Positions 27,858 through 40,020 of a stretch of 64,000 nt of DNA are shown here, piece after piece (position 1 is the first letter of the stretch; every line of letters begins with the position of its first letter). This DNA is from Crambe crambe (lineage: Eukaryota; Porifera; Demospongiae; Poecilosclerida; Crambeidae). The stretch spans positions 9,619,887-9,683,886 of the forward strand of contig OZ004582.1 in the NCBI GenBank assembly GCA_963924555.1, read 5' to 3'. Position numbers and translations under genes: made by a program. The notes beneath the pieces are model-generated. The model was not told the origin of the DNA and ran no database searches. It was given only the letters and a program-made list of their open reading frames with translations.

Positions 27858-30800
27858 ATGGAAGGTAAGCAGCACTACGCTACTGTCTTTTGCATGCAAG
27901 TGTCTAGTTTAGCTAGCTGGGTATGCGGTATCCTACTCCCCATAGCTAGTACTACGTGTTGTTAGCTAAAGTGTTTAGCTAGCTCGTTAGTTGCCGTTTG
28001 GATTCGTTCGAGCTACTTTAGCTATAGTTAGTCAGCGAGCGTGTTAGTCAACTAAAATCATGAGCTGGGATTTGGCAAAAAGTACAGTAGTGGTTTCTCT
28101 TTATGCAGATCAGTTAGTGTTGGGTATTGTCTGAGTGGTGCTAGTCTGTTAATTTTCGGTCATTTCTAACTAGCTGCATTCTGAAAGTGTCAATTTTTAT
28201 AGTGTGGGTAGTTAGCTAGTTTGTTATGATGTTGGGCCATAATATGTCATTTACCCCCTTTAGTCATCAGGAGCTGGTGGGAAGTGCCTTGTATTGCACA
28301 CTTTTGTCATATCTTCCACAAGCCGTTTAAACTTCCATCGTTTGAGATCGAGGTGAGTGCAGCATATTAAGGATCATAGCAGCTCTGGGAGGTGGCGGGT
28401 CTCCATTCTTATCAGATCTGATGGTAAAACTTATCTAATTTCAGGAATTGGAGGATGCATTATTATTGGACTCCCTGCAGTCTCCTTCTAAGCTGATCAT
28501 TGATCTTTTTCGCAGTTTTCTTAATGGAATCATTGACAGTCACACTGAAATAACGTGAGTCATTTTATTGCATTTTCATATTAATCAGTGATGCTAGGAG
28601 ATCTCTGTACGATGCATAATAGTAATAATCATATGCAGTGAGGAATAATAATAATAATCCAACAATAATAATTATATGCAGTGAGGAGAATTGGCCTCTG
28701 CTGTTGAAGTTGCATTTAAAGTGGCGTTGTGAACACTTGAAAGAGAAGTGGAACCCTCTCTCTGGAGACTCTGAATACAAAGACTTGGACAATTACTCTA
28801 GAATCAGCATCATTCATAAGCTCTGCCATTGGAGGTTGGAGCTTGATGATATTGCTGATCTGCTAAGGGTGAGTGCATTGCCCCAGAGAAGAGGGTGTAA
28901 TTTTCAAGTTCATGGTGTGTGGACCATTAATTTTTAACCGTGAATGGCTTCCTCATGCAGTGGTTAGTGGAACTTGAGAACACCTCGGTCTGTCTAAATG
29001 TGGACATGCATGCATGCAAAACCAAAGCACAAAGTGAACTTCCTCCGTGCATAATAGTCATTGATATGCTGTCAGTGTCACCACTAATACTCATTATGAT
29101 AAAATGTTGAGTGATAATGACTGGACCAGCACACATGGCTAGGAACGTAGTAATAGTCCTGTAGAAGGTTATTATTGCAGGGTTTTGAATGCAATAGGGT
29201 ATGGATGGACCAAGTCTGAGATTAGAACCAGTTGGGAGAGATATGGACGGCAACACATACTGGTACTTCTTTGGCACAAGGCTTTACAAAGAAGAGCCAA
29301 AGAAAAAGAAAAAGAGGAAGAAGAACGACAGTAGCGAACCTGGTACCCCAGTGCCCTCAGCTAATAAGAAAGGGAAAGAAGGAGAGGGTGTCGCTAATCA
29401 GGGAAAAAGTAGTCGTTCCAAAGGAGCTACTACGCCTTCCAGTCGAAGGGGGAGGACCAAGCAGGTAGTTCAGGACAACACCACCCCCAGTGGTCGTCCC
29501 GGGGGAAGAGGAGGTCGCACCACAAGGAGGAGCCGTCAGGTGTTGGAAAATGGGAGTTATAATGGCGATAAGGAAGGGGAAGAAAGTGGCAGGTTAGAGC
29601 AGGAAGAGGAAGAACTGGAGGAAAACGAGGAATCAACAAAGCAGCAAGAAGTGGAGGGAGAGGAGAGGGGTGGTTGTGGGGAACAAGTGAAGGAGGATGG
29701 GGAGGAGGAAGAGGAGGAGGAGGACAAGTAAGTCTCACATTGTCGTGATCTTGGTTGGCAATTTTTTTTTGGTATGTTTGTAGTATGTCTGAGTCAAAGG
29801 CATCTCAACCTGTGGAGGAAAAGAGTGGCGAGGTGATACCGTCAACTGGATGGAGCGTTGCCTGTACGACTGCGGAGGAGTGGACTGCTGTGATAGAAAC
29901 TCTTCAAAAATCCAAGCATGCGGAGACCAAGAGGCTTGTTCGTGCTTTGCAAGGTTAGGCTGTGGTATTGTATAATAGAGGTTACTGAGCACGACTGTTC
30001 TTACCCAGACTTTCTGTGTGAAGTTGAACACATTCTATCTGTTCAAGAGAAGCAACTAAAGAAGAGGATGCGTGCCGAGATGCCCCGAAGGACCTCTGAC
30101 CGTATAGCTATCAAGGCTGCTATCAAGGAAGAGGAGGTGACTATCATGTACCTTACCTGATGTGACATAGTATTGGTTATTTGCAGGAAAAACTGGATGC
30201 AATGGAAAGAGAAAGACAAAGGGAAGAGCTTAGACAGCTGGAAGCCGAGGAGCAGCGCATTAAGGAGGAAGAAGCAGAGAAGAAGAGGCTGAAGCGTATG
30301 GAGGAAGCCTTGCAGCGACGTAAGGTTCGTGAAGAGCAACAGCAGAAGCAACGACTGGAAGAAGAGAGCAACTGGGAAAAGGCTATGAGCGGGGAACTCA
30401 CTGGACGCAGGAAAGCAGCCATTGGTGCAGCAGAGAACGTTTCAGAAGTGCAGAGAATGGCCGAAGACTTTATGCTGACTGACGATAAGGATTTCGACAT
30501 CTTCGTAGCCATGTATAAAAGTGAGCATATGAACCATAGAACTTTGTACGCGGAGTTATGTGTTTGTTCTTAGTCTTAAGTGGCCTACGTAAGCACGAGG
30601 AGGCGTGGGTATTCGAAGATCCTGTCACTGAGGCCATAGCTCCAGGATATTTCGAGGTGGTGTCAAAACCGATGGATTATGTGACCATAGAAAAAAAGCT
30701 AGAAGAGCAAGCCTACAAGAGCAAGGACGAGGTAGAGAAGTACTGAAGGCTGATTGGAGTGTATTGCATTATGAATCGTGTATTGTAATCATAGTTTGTG

Positions 30801-33485
30801 ACAGATATGGAACTGATCTTTGAAAATTGTCGGGAGTATAATGGTGACGATAGCGAGTACTCCGAACTTGCCGACGAGACGAAGAAGCTCTTCCATTCAT
30901 TAGTGAAGGTTCATTTAGAGGGAAAGGTCCCCGATGAGGACAAAGTGGAAATCAAAGGAAAGAAGGGGCGCAGTCGTGAGTCTCGATCACCCTCAGCTTG
31001 TAAGACTCCAGAACTCACTTCAGAGAGCTCCAGTGAGGAAGATAGTGACGATGGAAGGTTTGTTGTGTGTACGCGATTAACTGGTGCAATGTATGATTTC
31101 ACCACAAGAAGTGTGTGTTTTGGTTAGTGGCTTACTACTGTTATGTTTGATACAGTGACGAATCGTACGTGGAAGATGGACGTGTCAGAGCCAAGCCCAA
31201 GTTTTCTGGGCTGAAGCTCCCTCCATCTATTGAGCAGCGGCTGGGACCAGGGGGCATGCCTCCGCGCATGCCACCAGGACACCACCATCCTCCCAACATG
31301 CCACCACACATCCCACCACACCTCTACAATCACTACTTGCATATGGCTTCCCATGGCAGAATGCCAGTGCCACGCCCACCTCATCATCTGCCTTCAGGGC
31401 CTCCAGACATGTTCCAGCCACAGCCAGGGGCTCCTTACCCTTCCCCACGTCTCCCTCCACCTTACCCTGGTTTCAACGAGCGCAACCCCACCTCTGGATC
31501 GCCTCCCTTTCCCCCACCTGACCGTGGCGGCATGTATCCACTGCCTCCACATCACCAGCAACACCATCCTCCACCACCAGACATGTTACCGCCACGCCCC
31601 ATGTACCCACCTCCAAACCACTACCCACCTCACTTTCCACACACTTCAAGCCCGAGCCCTCATCCGCCTCTTCCTTCACACCCTCCACACCCCTCACATC
31701 CTTCACATCCGGCACATCCTCACCATGCTGCCTACCGTCAACACATGTTTTACGAGATGCAGTATCGAATGGACCCCAGAGCTGCTGGAATGGGAATGAG
31801 ACCTGGAATCAATTCTAGGGTAGGAATGGAACAATTTCATAGGATGCGACCATTACACTCTGATATTACGAAATCAAGAAACTCTGAAAGTCCTCGTACT
31901 GAGCATAAATCTACAGAAAAACCTGTCGATATGGAAGACAAGGAAGAGAGTCGGAATATGACTGAAGAAACTCAAGCAAATCGAGATGATGTGGGTAGCG
32001 ATGAAAAGCAAGGAGAATCTGGTGATCAGGGTAGCAGTAACCAAAAGCAAACAGAGGGTGAACGCAGCAAGAATCAGGAGCAAGAAAGTAAGGAAAGCAA
32101 GAGTGGTTCGATTGATGAGGAGAAAGAAAAAGTAGCCGATGAGGGTAGCAGTGAAAAGGGAGATTGCAGTAAAGAGGAGGATGTCAAGGCTGTCACTGCC
32201 TCTGCTACAGCTAGTGGCGTGGAGAAGGGGGAAGGTGGGATGGTAGGCAGAGCTCGGATGACCCCAACACAGATTGAAAAATACAGGTTAGTTTCTAGTA
32301 TTTGCAATAGGTATTCTTTTTATTAATAATTTGTAGGTATCAGATGGCTCTCCATCAACAGAAGAGAGAAGCTATGGCTCGTGGCTATCCACCTTCACAT
32401 CATTCTGCACATCCTCCTTACCATTCTACTCACCCTTCCCACCATCACCAGCAACAACATCCAGACGAAGCTGCTGCTGCTGCCTTTTATGCTCATCAAC
32501 AGCAACTTTATGGATCACACAACTTCCCCTCTGGTCTTCATGGTGACCCTCGACAACTAGAGGCTGCTCATCATCACCATTGGATGGAGATGGAGGCACA
32601 AAGACGTCACCACTATGCCATGATGAAGCATGCACAATATAGCAGGCAACAGCAACAACAACAGCAGCAGAAACCACCACCGTCAACATCACCACAGGCA
32701 TTGCGTTAGTGAAAACATACTCAATGAATGCTGGAACTAGAATTAGTACTTTTTGTACATGTGTAGGAGGAGGAAAGGAGAGATCTGCTGAGACAGGACA
32801 GGAAGGGCTTGAAGAGGGACCCAATTCTCAAGAGGCTTTGCGAAGACCAGCTCAAAGCCAGGAAAAAGACGGTCATTCCTTATCCTCTCCTAGAGCAGAA
32901 GGGACACATGACACTGCTGCCAGCAGTGGTAGCGGCACACCAGATAATCAAGAATTAGTAGCGACTGAAGGACAGGAGAAGACTGTTAATCACTTTGATA
33001 AGAGAAAAGGAGCTGATCAGCCTCCTTTCAGTCCTCCTCAGCAGTACCCACCTTCACCTCTGGTGCCCAATGGCTACCCGTACCCTTATCATCAAATGCC
33101 ACCATATCATCAGCACCAACAGCACCCTGGCCATGCCCACCAGATGCCGCCACCCGAAGAAGCAGCAAGAAATGGAATGGGGTACCCTCCTCTACATGGT
33201 TACTATCCCCCTTCATACAGAATGCCCTATTATCCTCCACACCCAAACGTGCACAAGCAAATGCAAGGTGAGGTAGTGTTACATAATTTGTGCCTCGGTA
33301 TCACTATCATCTTATCCTGTAGATCACGAAATGTGGGCAAGGGCTAGTCCAGGTAAACATCCGGCACAAGAACCACCTGAAAATGGTTAGTGAACTAGCT
33401 AGAAGCTAGGGTGAAATTTTATTTTGATGTAAACAAAATAACAGCACCTCCTGTCAAGAAGTCTCGTCCGAGTAGTGAGAGCTGA
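27858..33485 (+). CDS. CECR2: CECR2-like chromatin remodelling subunit (DDT + bromodomain)
   Basis: A 7-base first exon (ATGGAAG) splices to [20 protein letters not shown], matching human CECR2 (LRSWWEVPAIAHFC). The DDT domain covers about 28.26-28.87 kb. [20 protein letters not shown] follows at 29.2 kb, then a Lys/Glu-rich basic region, a coiled coil (30.18-30.37 kb) and a bromodomain at about 30.57-30.91 kb with [20 protein letters not shown] and the acetyl-lysine-binding Asn in [11 protein letters not shown]. The C-terminal half is long and low complexity, rich in Pro, His, Met and Gln (31.2-33.3 kb), and ends [18 protein letters not shown]2 pairs with the ISWI ATPase SMARCA5 (SNF2H) or SMARCA1 (SNF2L) in the CERF remodeller. 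The His/Pro richness of the tail is notable, but its weak sequence conservation is usual for the family. Confidence 0.93.
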
Positions 33486-33681
33486 CCACACACTCCTTCT
33501 GTGACAAACACTGGTCACCATAAAACCTAAAATCTTTTATGTAAATCTTTTATGCAAATACATTATATTCTTCTTTTTTTTTTTTTTAAAACTAAAAAAA
33601 AAAGATTATTTAAAGATGCAATGATAGACAATCAACCATCAAAAATGTAGATAGGTACATTGACTGCATGTTAAGTAGTCC

Positions 33682-34492
33682 TCAGGCTAACAGTGCAGAA
33701 GCAGTTGAAGACTCGCTGCATTGAAAAGATAAATTTAGCAACTGCAAGTGACAAAGTTCAAGACTCACTATTTCCAGTTTGGAGGCAGCATTCTCTTGGT
33801 TTTATAGTAACGTGCTAAACGGTGAATTCGACTTTCCACTAGAATCAGACGAAACTTTGAGTCTTTATCCTGTACAAAGACCACTTTAAACCAGTTGAGG
33901 TTTGCAACAAAGTACTCTCACCTTTCTGTGCTTCTCTAAATGCTTCCTGATGGCAACAGCTTTTTTGATCATATAATATAAATCCTCAGGAAGAGATGGG
34001 CTCAGGCCTAAGCACAAGTGTACACCAACTCAACACTATGTAACACATCGACCATCAACTATTTGCATAACCTTTTGCCTTAAGCACACGTAGTATCTTG
34101 TTTCCAGTAATCAATTTGACTTGAGCAACCCCATGGGAGTCTCTTAAAATCACACCTATTATCATTGAAGCATAATAGATCAATCGCAGTGCATTACTAA
34201 TACTTGCCTATCTGCGATGGGTACAACCCTTTTTTCGCAAGCTTGTAAATCTGTTCCTTAATCTCTTCAGAACTCTGTTTCAGCCACTAAATAGCGATAA
34301 ATAGTAACTACACATGAAACAGACGAACAAAAGTGTCTCAAATATATCAACCCACTGTCGGGACAGTTCTTCTATAAGGCAAGGCACTTTGGGAAATACC
34401 TTTCCTACAGGAATCAGATACATACATTGGTCTTCCATTATATGAAAGTGACTGGATCGAGGCACTCACCCAGGAGCATGCATACGCCCCAT
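33682..34492 (-). CDS. RPS13: Ribosomal protein S13 (uS15), 40S subunit
   Basis: Starts MGRMHAPG (ATG at 34490-34492), then [60 protein letters not shown], and finishes [11 protein letters not shown] with TGA at 33682-33684 after a 50-bp last intron. About 151 residues over several small exons, nearly identical to animal uS15. It binds 18S rRNA in the small subunit. The 3' end faces CECR2 at only 197 bp. RPS13 introns host U14 snoRNA in vertebrates; the introns here look too short for that. Confidence 0.97.
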
Positions 34493-34677
34493 CTCTGAGG
34501 TAGCAGTTACTACACTAGGGATATAGAGACAGCCGAGGAAAAGAGAACATGTGCTTGCTCACGAGATTCTATTCATACAACGCGCGTGCGCACCTCAGGT
34601 TGCATCTTAGCTTACACACCCACAAAAAAATTAATTTCTATTAAGACTTAAAAAGATGAGATGAATATAACGTTACA
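34493..34677 (-). promoter_or_regulatory. RPS13 promoter with consensus NRF1 site
   Basis: The stretch 34581-34592 read on the minus strand is TGCGCACGCGCG, a full match to the NRF1 consensus YGCGCAYGCGCR, 89 bp upstream of the RPS13 start codon. The BRSK stop codon begins right after this short region, so BRSK 3' untranslated sequence overlaps the RPS13 promoter. Confidence 0.55.
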
Positions 34678-37600
34678 CTATTTTTCAGGATCTCCTAGCA
34701 GATTGTTGGTGTTGAAGCCATCCTCACTCTCACAGTCATCCTCTGTGGAATCGTAACTTCCCAAGAGTGTGGAGCCAACCATATCTTCTCGACTGCTGCT
34801 GGATGCAGTGGCCAAAGTTTCTCCTAGAATAGGACTGGCTGTGGAAGTAGTAAGGGTATCGTCAGAGCTGAGGCTGGGGTTAGTACGTTCATAGTCGGCC
34901 ATTTCCATACATAACATGTTGATGGAACTGGGATTAACCATTGCAGTTTGTAACTTCTCGCACACTCTTCTAAATCTACGTGTGGGCCCTGCAGAATAAC
35001 AACAAACAGTAATGATATCAGGAAACAAGGAATTGTACATAACATAACACCTGAAATTTGAGCAAACGTAACCGTAAAAGTCTTTCCATCAAACACGATA
35101 GCATCCCCAGCATCTACAGGTGTTGCTTGACTGGAAGATGTGGTGGTCTGAGTCGGAACTAACGAAATTGTTAACTTTACTGGTTTCTTGAACACATTTT
35201 TCCCTAAGTACCATTTACGACTTGACTTAACAGAATTAGTGGGGCAATAAATGCAAAACCTTTCTGTTTGGAAGACTCGTACTTGACTTTGAAATTGTTC
35301 TCATTGAGTTCTTCGAATTGACAGTTGACAACCTGCAAACAAAGTGAGTTATGCTCGCTGGCACAATGGAATAGCGATAGTGTACACCGACTAACGTTAA
35401 GTGCTTGTCTAAGTTCGGTCTTCAGGTCTTGAAATCCCTTATCACGATACACCACAACCACCTCTTCCTTCTCCCTCTCTGATCTGAAGTTGGCAAACCA
35501 AGACCTTTTGGCCCTGTGGATTTCGTAATGAAATTTTTTCTGAGGGAAATTACTAGGACTCACAGTTGAGGAGACGAGGGAACCATCTCGTTATTAGAAC
35601 TGTCAGAGCCATCATAGCGTTTACGATGAAATCGCGGTGATACAACCAAATGTTTCATGGTCTGTGACAGTTTGCGTTTCCATGGAGTTACAGAGGTTGG
35701 TGGAGGAGGCACGGAAGGGTCCAGCGTGTTACTGGAGCCAGTGCCTTGTGCTAATACACTCTCAGTGAGGGCATGACTTGTCTTACGGACATGAGAGGCT
35801 GGGGGCGTGTTGCTATTGTAAGTGTAGTAGCCTTGGGCAGATGGGGAATAGTTTGAAGTGGTTGTGACACTCAGTCTAGGAGAACGTGGTGGCAGTTGGT
35901 CTAAGTTAGCAGAACCAATAGACTGAGCCCTGCAATTGGAACAACTGAATGGATATAAACACGATTCTCTCCCACAAGAGTCACTACTCTAGGTAACCTG
36001 CCTCGATCGCTGGATCTGTAATTGAGGGGAGGGCACACACTTGGAATCCACTCTCTTTCTAGGCAGATCTATTATACAAACTTAAAAGCCTACGATAGTC
36101 GAGATGCCCACTTGGGTCTCACCTCTCTGATTAGTAGCTCCTGGAGCTCTAGCTTCGTCTTCAATACTCGGTTGTCTCTCTTTTCGAGAAAGCAGAAGAA
36201 AATACACAATTTTTTCTTCATTATGTCTGAAAATTATTAATAACGATACACCTGATTTCAAGCAGCACAATTAGTATTTACTCTTGACTGAGGAGGGCAG
36301 AAGCGAGCGCCTGCTTGTCCTTAAAGCAACCCAGTGAAGTCATGCTCTTGAAGACATCAGGATCAATATCGGCCTTGCTCTCAATGGAATAAGTCTGCAG
36401 CCAGCAAAGAAAAGATAAAACCATATTAATCTACACAAAGGAAACCAAGCACCTCAACAGCATCTTGCATCGGAGGTACTGGTTCCAGTTCATGTGATCT
36501 GCAGGATTACAGTTAAAGAATGAACAGCTTTGAGTACCACAGACATTTCAGTGGGTACATACCCTCTGAACCAGTTGTGTCGCATCACACTGTCCAACTG
36601 TAGAAATACAGTTCTAGTGACACAAGGAAATACAGAATACTACTACTGAGTTTACAGTGAGTCTCTTCTTGGGGTTAACATCGATCATTCCCTTGAGAAG
36701 CTGTTGTGCTCCAGGAGGTATGTATGGAGGTATGTGGAAATTTCCTCTCTTGACCTTCTCCAGCAAAACTCGCAAGTTATCATCATCGAATGGAAGTGCA
36801 CCCTTGCAGTGGAAACACGAAAGTAACAATGCACACGTACACGAACAGCACGAAGCACTCACCACCAGCAAGGCATACAGGATGACACCACAACTCCACA
36901 CATCAGCTTTTCTCCCATCATAGTGTTCACCCTGTAACAGGAAACTAGCATGAACTTTATCCACAGTTGTCGGAGGCAAGTTTTTACCCGTATGACTTCA
37001 GGACAAGCATAGTGTGGTGACCTGCATGTACCACATTGATTCATTGCTATAACGGGAAGTGAGAAACTTACCCACAGCTTGTTTCCAACAACCGCTCTCC
37101 CACTTGCAAAGAAGCCATACCAAAGTCAGCAACCTTGATATTGCGATGTTCATCCAGAAGCAAGTTCTCTGGCTTCAAATCTCTGTGACTGTGATGCAGG
37201 TAAAATTCAGTTCCTCAAGTATAGTACATTCATACATATGTCACAGTAATTACCAGATTTTGTGCTTGTGGCAGAAGTCTACAGCAGACACGATTTGCCT
37301 AAAGAATCTTCGTGCCTTAATTAATTAACGAAAGGATAAACTGAAATTTGGAGGACGGAGACAGACTATTCTTTACCTCTTTTTCTGAAAGGCGTCCTTT
37401 CTTGACCAAATAATCAAAGAGTTCTCCCCCAGAGACGTGTTCCAGCACCAAATACCTATATAGCGGATGGTCATGCATCACTAATATAAGTTGCTATATC
37501 ATTTGATACTAACAGGTATGTGTTGCTTTCATACACATCATAGAGCCCTAGAATGTGAGGATGGTCAATTAACTTCATAACTGCTATCTCTCGTTCCACC

Positions 37601-37909
37601 TATTATTATCACGACTTTAGATTTCCTGATTCATTTATAATCTTGGATACGTACCTTCATGAGTACAGATTTGCTCAACTTTTCTCTGTTAATAATCTTT
37701 ACAGCCACAGTTTTCCGTGTTGTGCAGTGGACCCCCAACCTAACCAGACCTGTATGTACGCAGGCGTATAATGAAACCAACATCCCCAGAGCATCAAGTG
37801 CCTCACAGCACTAACTCCCCCATGTCTTACCAGTTTGACCTTTTCCTAATGTCCGCTGCAGAAGGTATGGTCCTACAACTTTTGTTGGTCCAACAGTTTC
37901 ATCTGCCAT
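34678..37909 (-). CDS. BRSK: BRSK/SAD kinase (AMPK-related)
   Basis: Starts [16 protein letters not shown] and LGKGQTG (ATG at 37907-37909). The kinase shows [36 protein letters not shown] with the LKB1 target Thr in the T-loop, [29 protein letters not shown] and [15 protein letters not shown]-like domain follows near 36.3-36.4 kb ([20 protein letters not shown]). After a Ser/Pro-rich linker comes the SAD-type C-terminal domain: [10 protein letters not shown] (35.5 kb), [23 protein letters not shown] and [15 protein letters not shown], each with a counterpart in BRSK1/2. The stop is TAG at 34678-34680 after an acidic tail. BRSKs set neuronal polarity and presynaptic organisation downstream of LKB1; in an animal without neurons the role would differ. 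A pre-duplication orthologue of BRSK1 and BRSK2 is likely. Confidence 0.93.
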
Positions 37910-38276
37910 GCCTTATCAGCCAGATATTAGATATAAGATACAAAGTCTGATCACTTTTAGTTAACTTAGCATTGTTTAACTAACTTGATGCGAACCCTGG
38001 AAGAGGCAGTGCCAGTGACTTCAGTCGATCTGACGGTGTCTGGCTGACTCTCTAGCTGCAAGCTACTCGAGCCAACAACCATACGTTTATTTATGGTGGG
38101 TGGGTGGGCACAACCGTGCACCAAGAAATAACGCCACACCTCCCAGCGACAGAGCATGGACTGTATTGAATTTGTACAGGAAGAAAGGAATGATCAGATA
38201 TCACCGTACGACATGTAGTGTCTGTTTGAAGCTAAAATATGTCCACCACTTTAATGAAAATTGTACAGTTGTGTGA

Positions 38277-39095
38277 TTAAGTATCTTTCAGTTTGCTAGA
38301 ATTTTCTAAGTTGATGATATGGTCTCCATTGGGAACACTTGGATTGGAGAGCTGCAACACCTCCCGTAAATGCTTGTTTTCGTACTCCAGGCGAGCTAAT
38401 TTTTCTGAGACTTCTTGAGTTGTATCATCTTCCACCTGAGCTGCTCGGTACATGATGGCTGCAAGACCATATACCTGTTCCGTTCGACAGGCCAAATCCT
38501 ATAAGACAGAAACAGTAATCACAATTCTTGGCAGCCAAAACAATACAATTTAAATACATAATTGGTCAATGGCCAATAAACCATCCTATTATTGCATGCC
38601 ATTGATTTACACACTGACTTGAGTTAGTTGTCCATCATCACCCATAGATTCCCTCTCCTTCTCATTTGCCATGAAGTCACTGACCTAAAACAGAAAAGTA
38701 TCAGCTTAAAGGACAACATCCAAGAACAAACTTACTTGCTGCCTGTATTTTGTCATTATCATTTGTAGAGTTGCCTGGTGCTCCTCTAACAAGCTACGTA
38801 GTTCTGAGTTATCCTGTTGCAACTGACGAACATAGCCGAACTCAATGTTGGGTAGCCTGACACGAGACTCTACCCCACCATTCATTTCTTGAAGACAATC
38901 TCGATACTAGTCATACAACATGAAGTCACATGAATAGAGTTCCCTGGTACACAAACTCACAGATGGACTAACCTGTCTCATAGCTTTAAGCTGTTGCTGA
39001 AGTGTTTCACAATGCTTCAATAACTCCCCAGCTGCCACTTCATTACTCTCCACCTTCGACGATAATTCCTTGGCAGCACCTAACAAACGCTCCAT
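38277..39095 (-). CDS. FGFR1OP2: FGFR1OP2/SIKE family coiled-coil protein
   Basis: Four or so exons, starting MERLLGAAKELSSKVESNE (ATG at 39093-39095) and ending LENSSKLKDT with TAA at 38277-38279. The order matches the FGFR1OP2/SIKE1 family: N-terminal coiled coil (LLKHCETLQQQLKAMRQ), then LQQDNSELRSLLEEHQATLQ and MIMTKYRQQ (human: ENKELRTSLEEHQSALELIMSKYREQ), then AAIMYRAAQVEDD (human: AAVMRKAIEIDE) and LARLEYENKHLREVLQLS. In vertebrates these are small subunits of the STRIPAK phosphatase-kinase complex, and SIKE1 also dampens IKK-epsilon/TBK1 signalling. The single gene here is probably orthologous to both. Confidence 0.82.
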
Positions 39096-39219
39096 TCCAA
39101 TTCTTGTATGTGCGCGTTAATTGACCATTGATAAGGACCACCCACCTTGCCCCGCCTATCTTGCCAAGTATGTATAAAAAGAATAACAAAGTAAAACTGG
39201 ACAAGTAAAACTGTGGTTT

Positions 39220-39903
39220 TCATTGATGCTTTCTATTAAAGTCACCCTTAGCAGCAAGAACAACTACTACGATAACTGCAATACCCACAGCTATGCACAA
39301 AAGAATAACACACAGTATTATCCACAGTCTTGCATTTCTCCAAAAAAGTCTCTTTCTCAGTTTAGTGGCACTAGACCTGAAGTATGTAGAGGAGTGTGCA
39401 AGCAACTCTGAACGATCAGTGAGATCATCTAAATTTTCTCCCCGATGCACAGCCTTGTTGATATTTTGCCTCATGATACCTTGAACTGCCCCAACTTTAT
39501 TTTCAAGATGATCCAACACATCACTGGACGAGTACTCAGAAAGGACATCTTTCATTATGGATCCAAAAGAACTACGCAGAGCATACGGTCCTGCTATTTG
39601 AGCCCTCTCCTGGAGACCTGCTGAAATAAGTCGACGTTCCAATTCAAATAAACAGTTAAATGCAACATTTCTGTCGAAGATGGTACCAGTCACACACAAG
39701 TATGTAATATTCCCAGAAACATATGCATGAACCACATACTCGTCACATTCATAGCTTGTTTTACTTGTCTCTCTCGATACATTATCTAGGACCGACTGGC
39801 AAGTTAATTCGAAATTCCCATTAGCAGCAATTTGGTGGTCACAGAGCACCGTCTTTCCACGGGAAATGAGAGCAAAGCGTATACCTTTTTCAGAAGTCGA
39901 CAT
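39220..39903 (-). CDS. VAMP7: VAMP7-like longin R-SNARE, single exon
   Basis: One uninterrupted frame of 227 residues. Residues about 7-125 form a longin domain (IRFALISRGKTVLCDHQIA, YVVHAYVSGNITYLCVTG, AFNCLFELERRL). The R-SNARE helix at about 130-190 includes VQGIMRQNINKAVHRGENLD, aligned with VAMP7 LKGIMVRNIDLVAQRGERLE; the central Arg of the ionic layer is the one in HRGEN and is present. A hydrophobic segment (WIILCVILLCIAVGIAVIVV) forms the C-terminal anchor, followed by a short lysine-rich end. VAMP7 drives fusion at late endosomes, lysosomes and the plasma membrane. The lack of introns is unlike its neighbours and could mean an old retrocopy. A VAMP7-like paralogue is possible. Confidence 0.83.
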   Translation of the reverse strand: MSTSEKGIRFALISRGKTVLCDHQIAANGNFELTCQSVLDNVSRETSKTSYECDEYVVHAYVSGNITYLCVTGTIFDRNVAFNCLFELERRLISAGLQERAQIAGPYALRSSFGSIMKDVLSEYSSSDVLDHLENKVGAVQGIMRQNINKAVHRGENLDDLTDRSELLAHSSTYFRSSATKLRKRLFWRNARLWIILCVILLCIAVGIAVIVVVVLAAKGDFNRKHQ

Positions 39904-40020
39904 GATCGACTAGACTATCACCTCATTTCATGACGTCATCATTATAGGATGCGCATGCGCTGTTCTGATTATAATTGTTAATTTCTCCAGTGCGCGTGCG
40001 CGTGCAGTGAGACTGTGTCA
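39904..40020 (-). promoter_or_regulatory. VAMP7 promoter with CRE and two NRF1-type sites
   Basis: A perfect CRE palindrome TGACGTCA lies at 39931-39938. A GCGCATGCGC palindrome lies at 39951-39960. A full NRF1 consensus (CGCGCACGCGCA on the minus strand) lies at 39991-40002, 88-99 bp above the start codon. Binding is inferred from motifs. Confidence 0.55.

Noticed and set aside
37966..38157. Minus-strand frame of 63 codons upstream of BRSK
   Set aside because: It lies in the BRSK 5' flank, ends before the BRSK start, and shows no family resemblance.
39430..39480. Apparent loss of the R-SNARE central arginine in the VAMP7-like protein (MRQN for MVRN)
   Set aside because: The ionic-layer residue is the later Arg (VLERD in VAMP2, AQRGE in VAMP7), which is present here as HRGEN.
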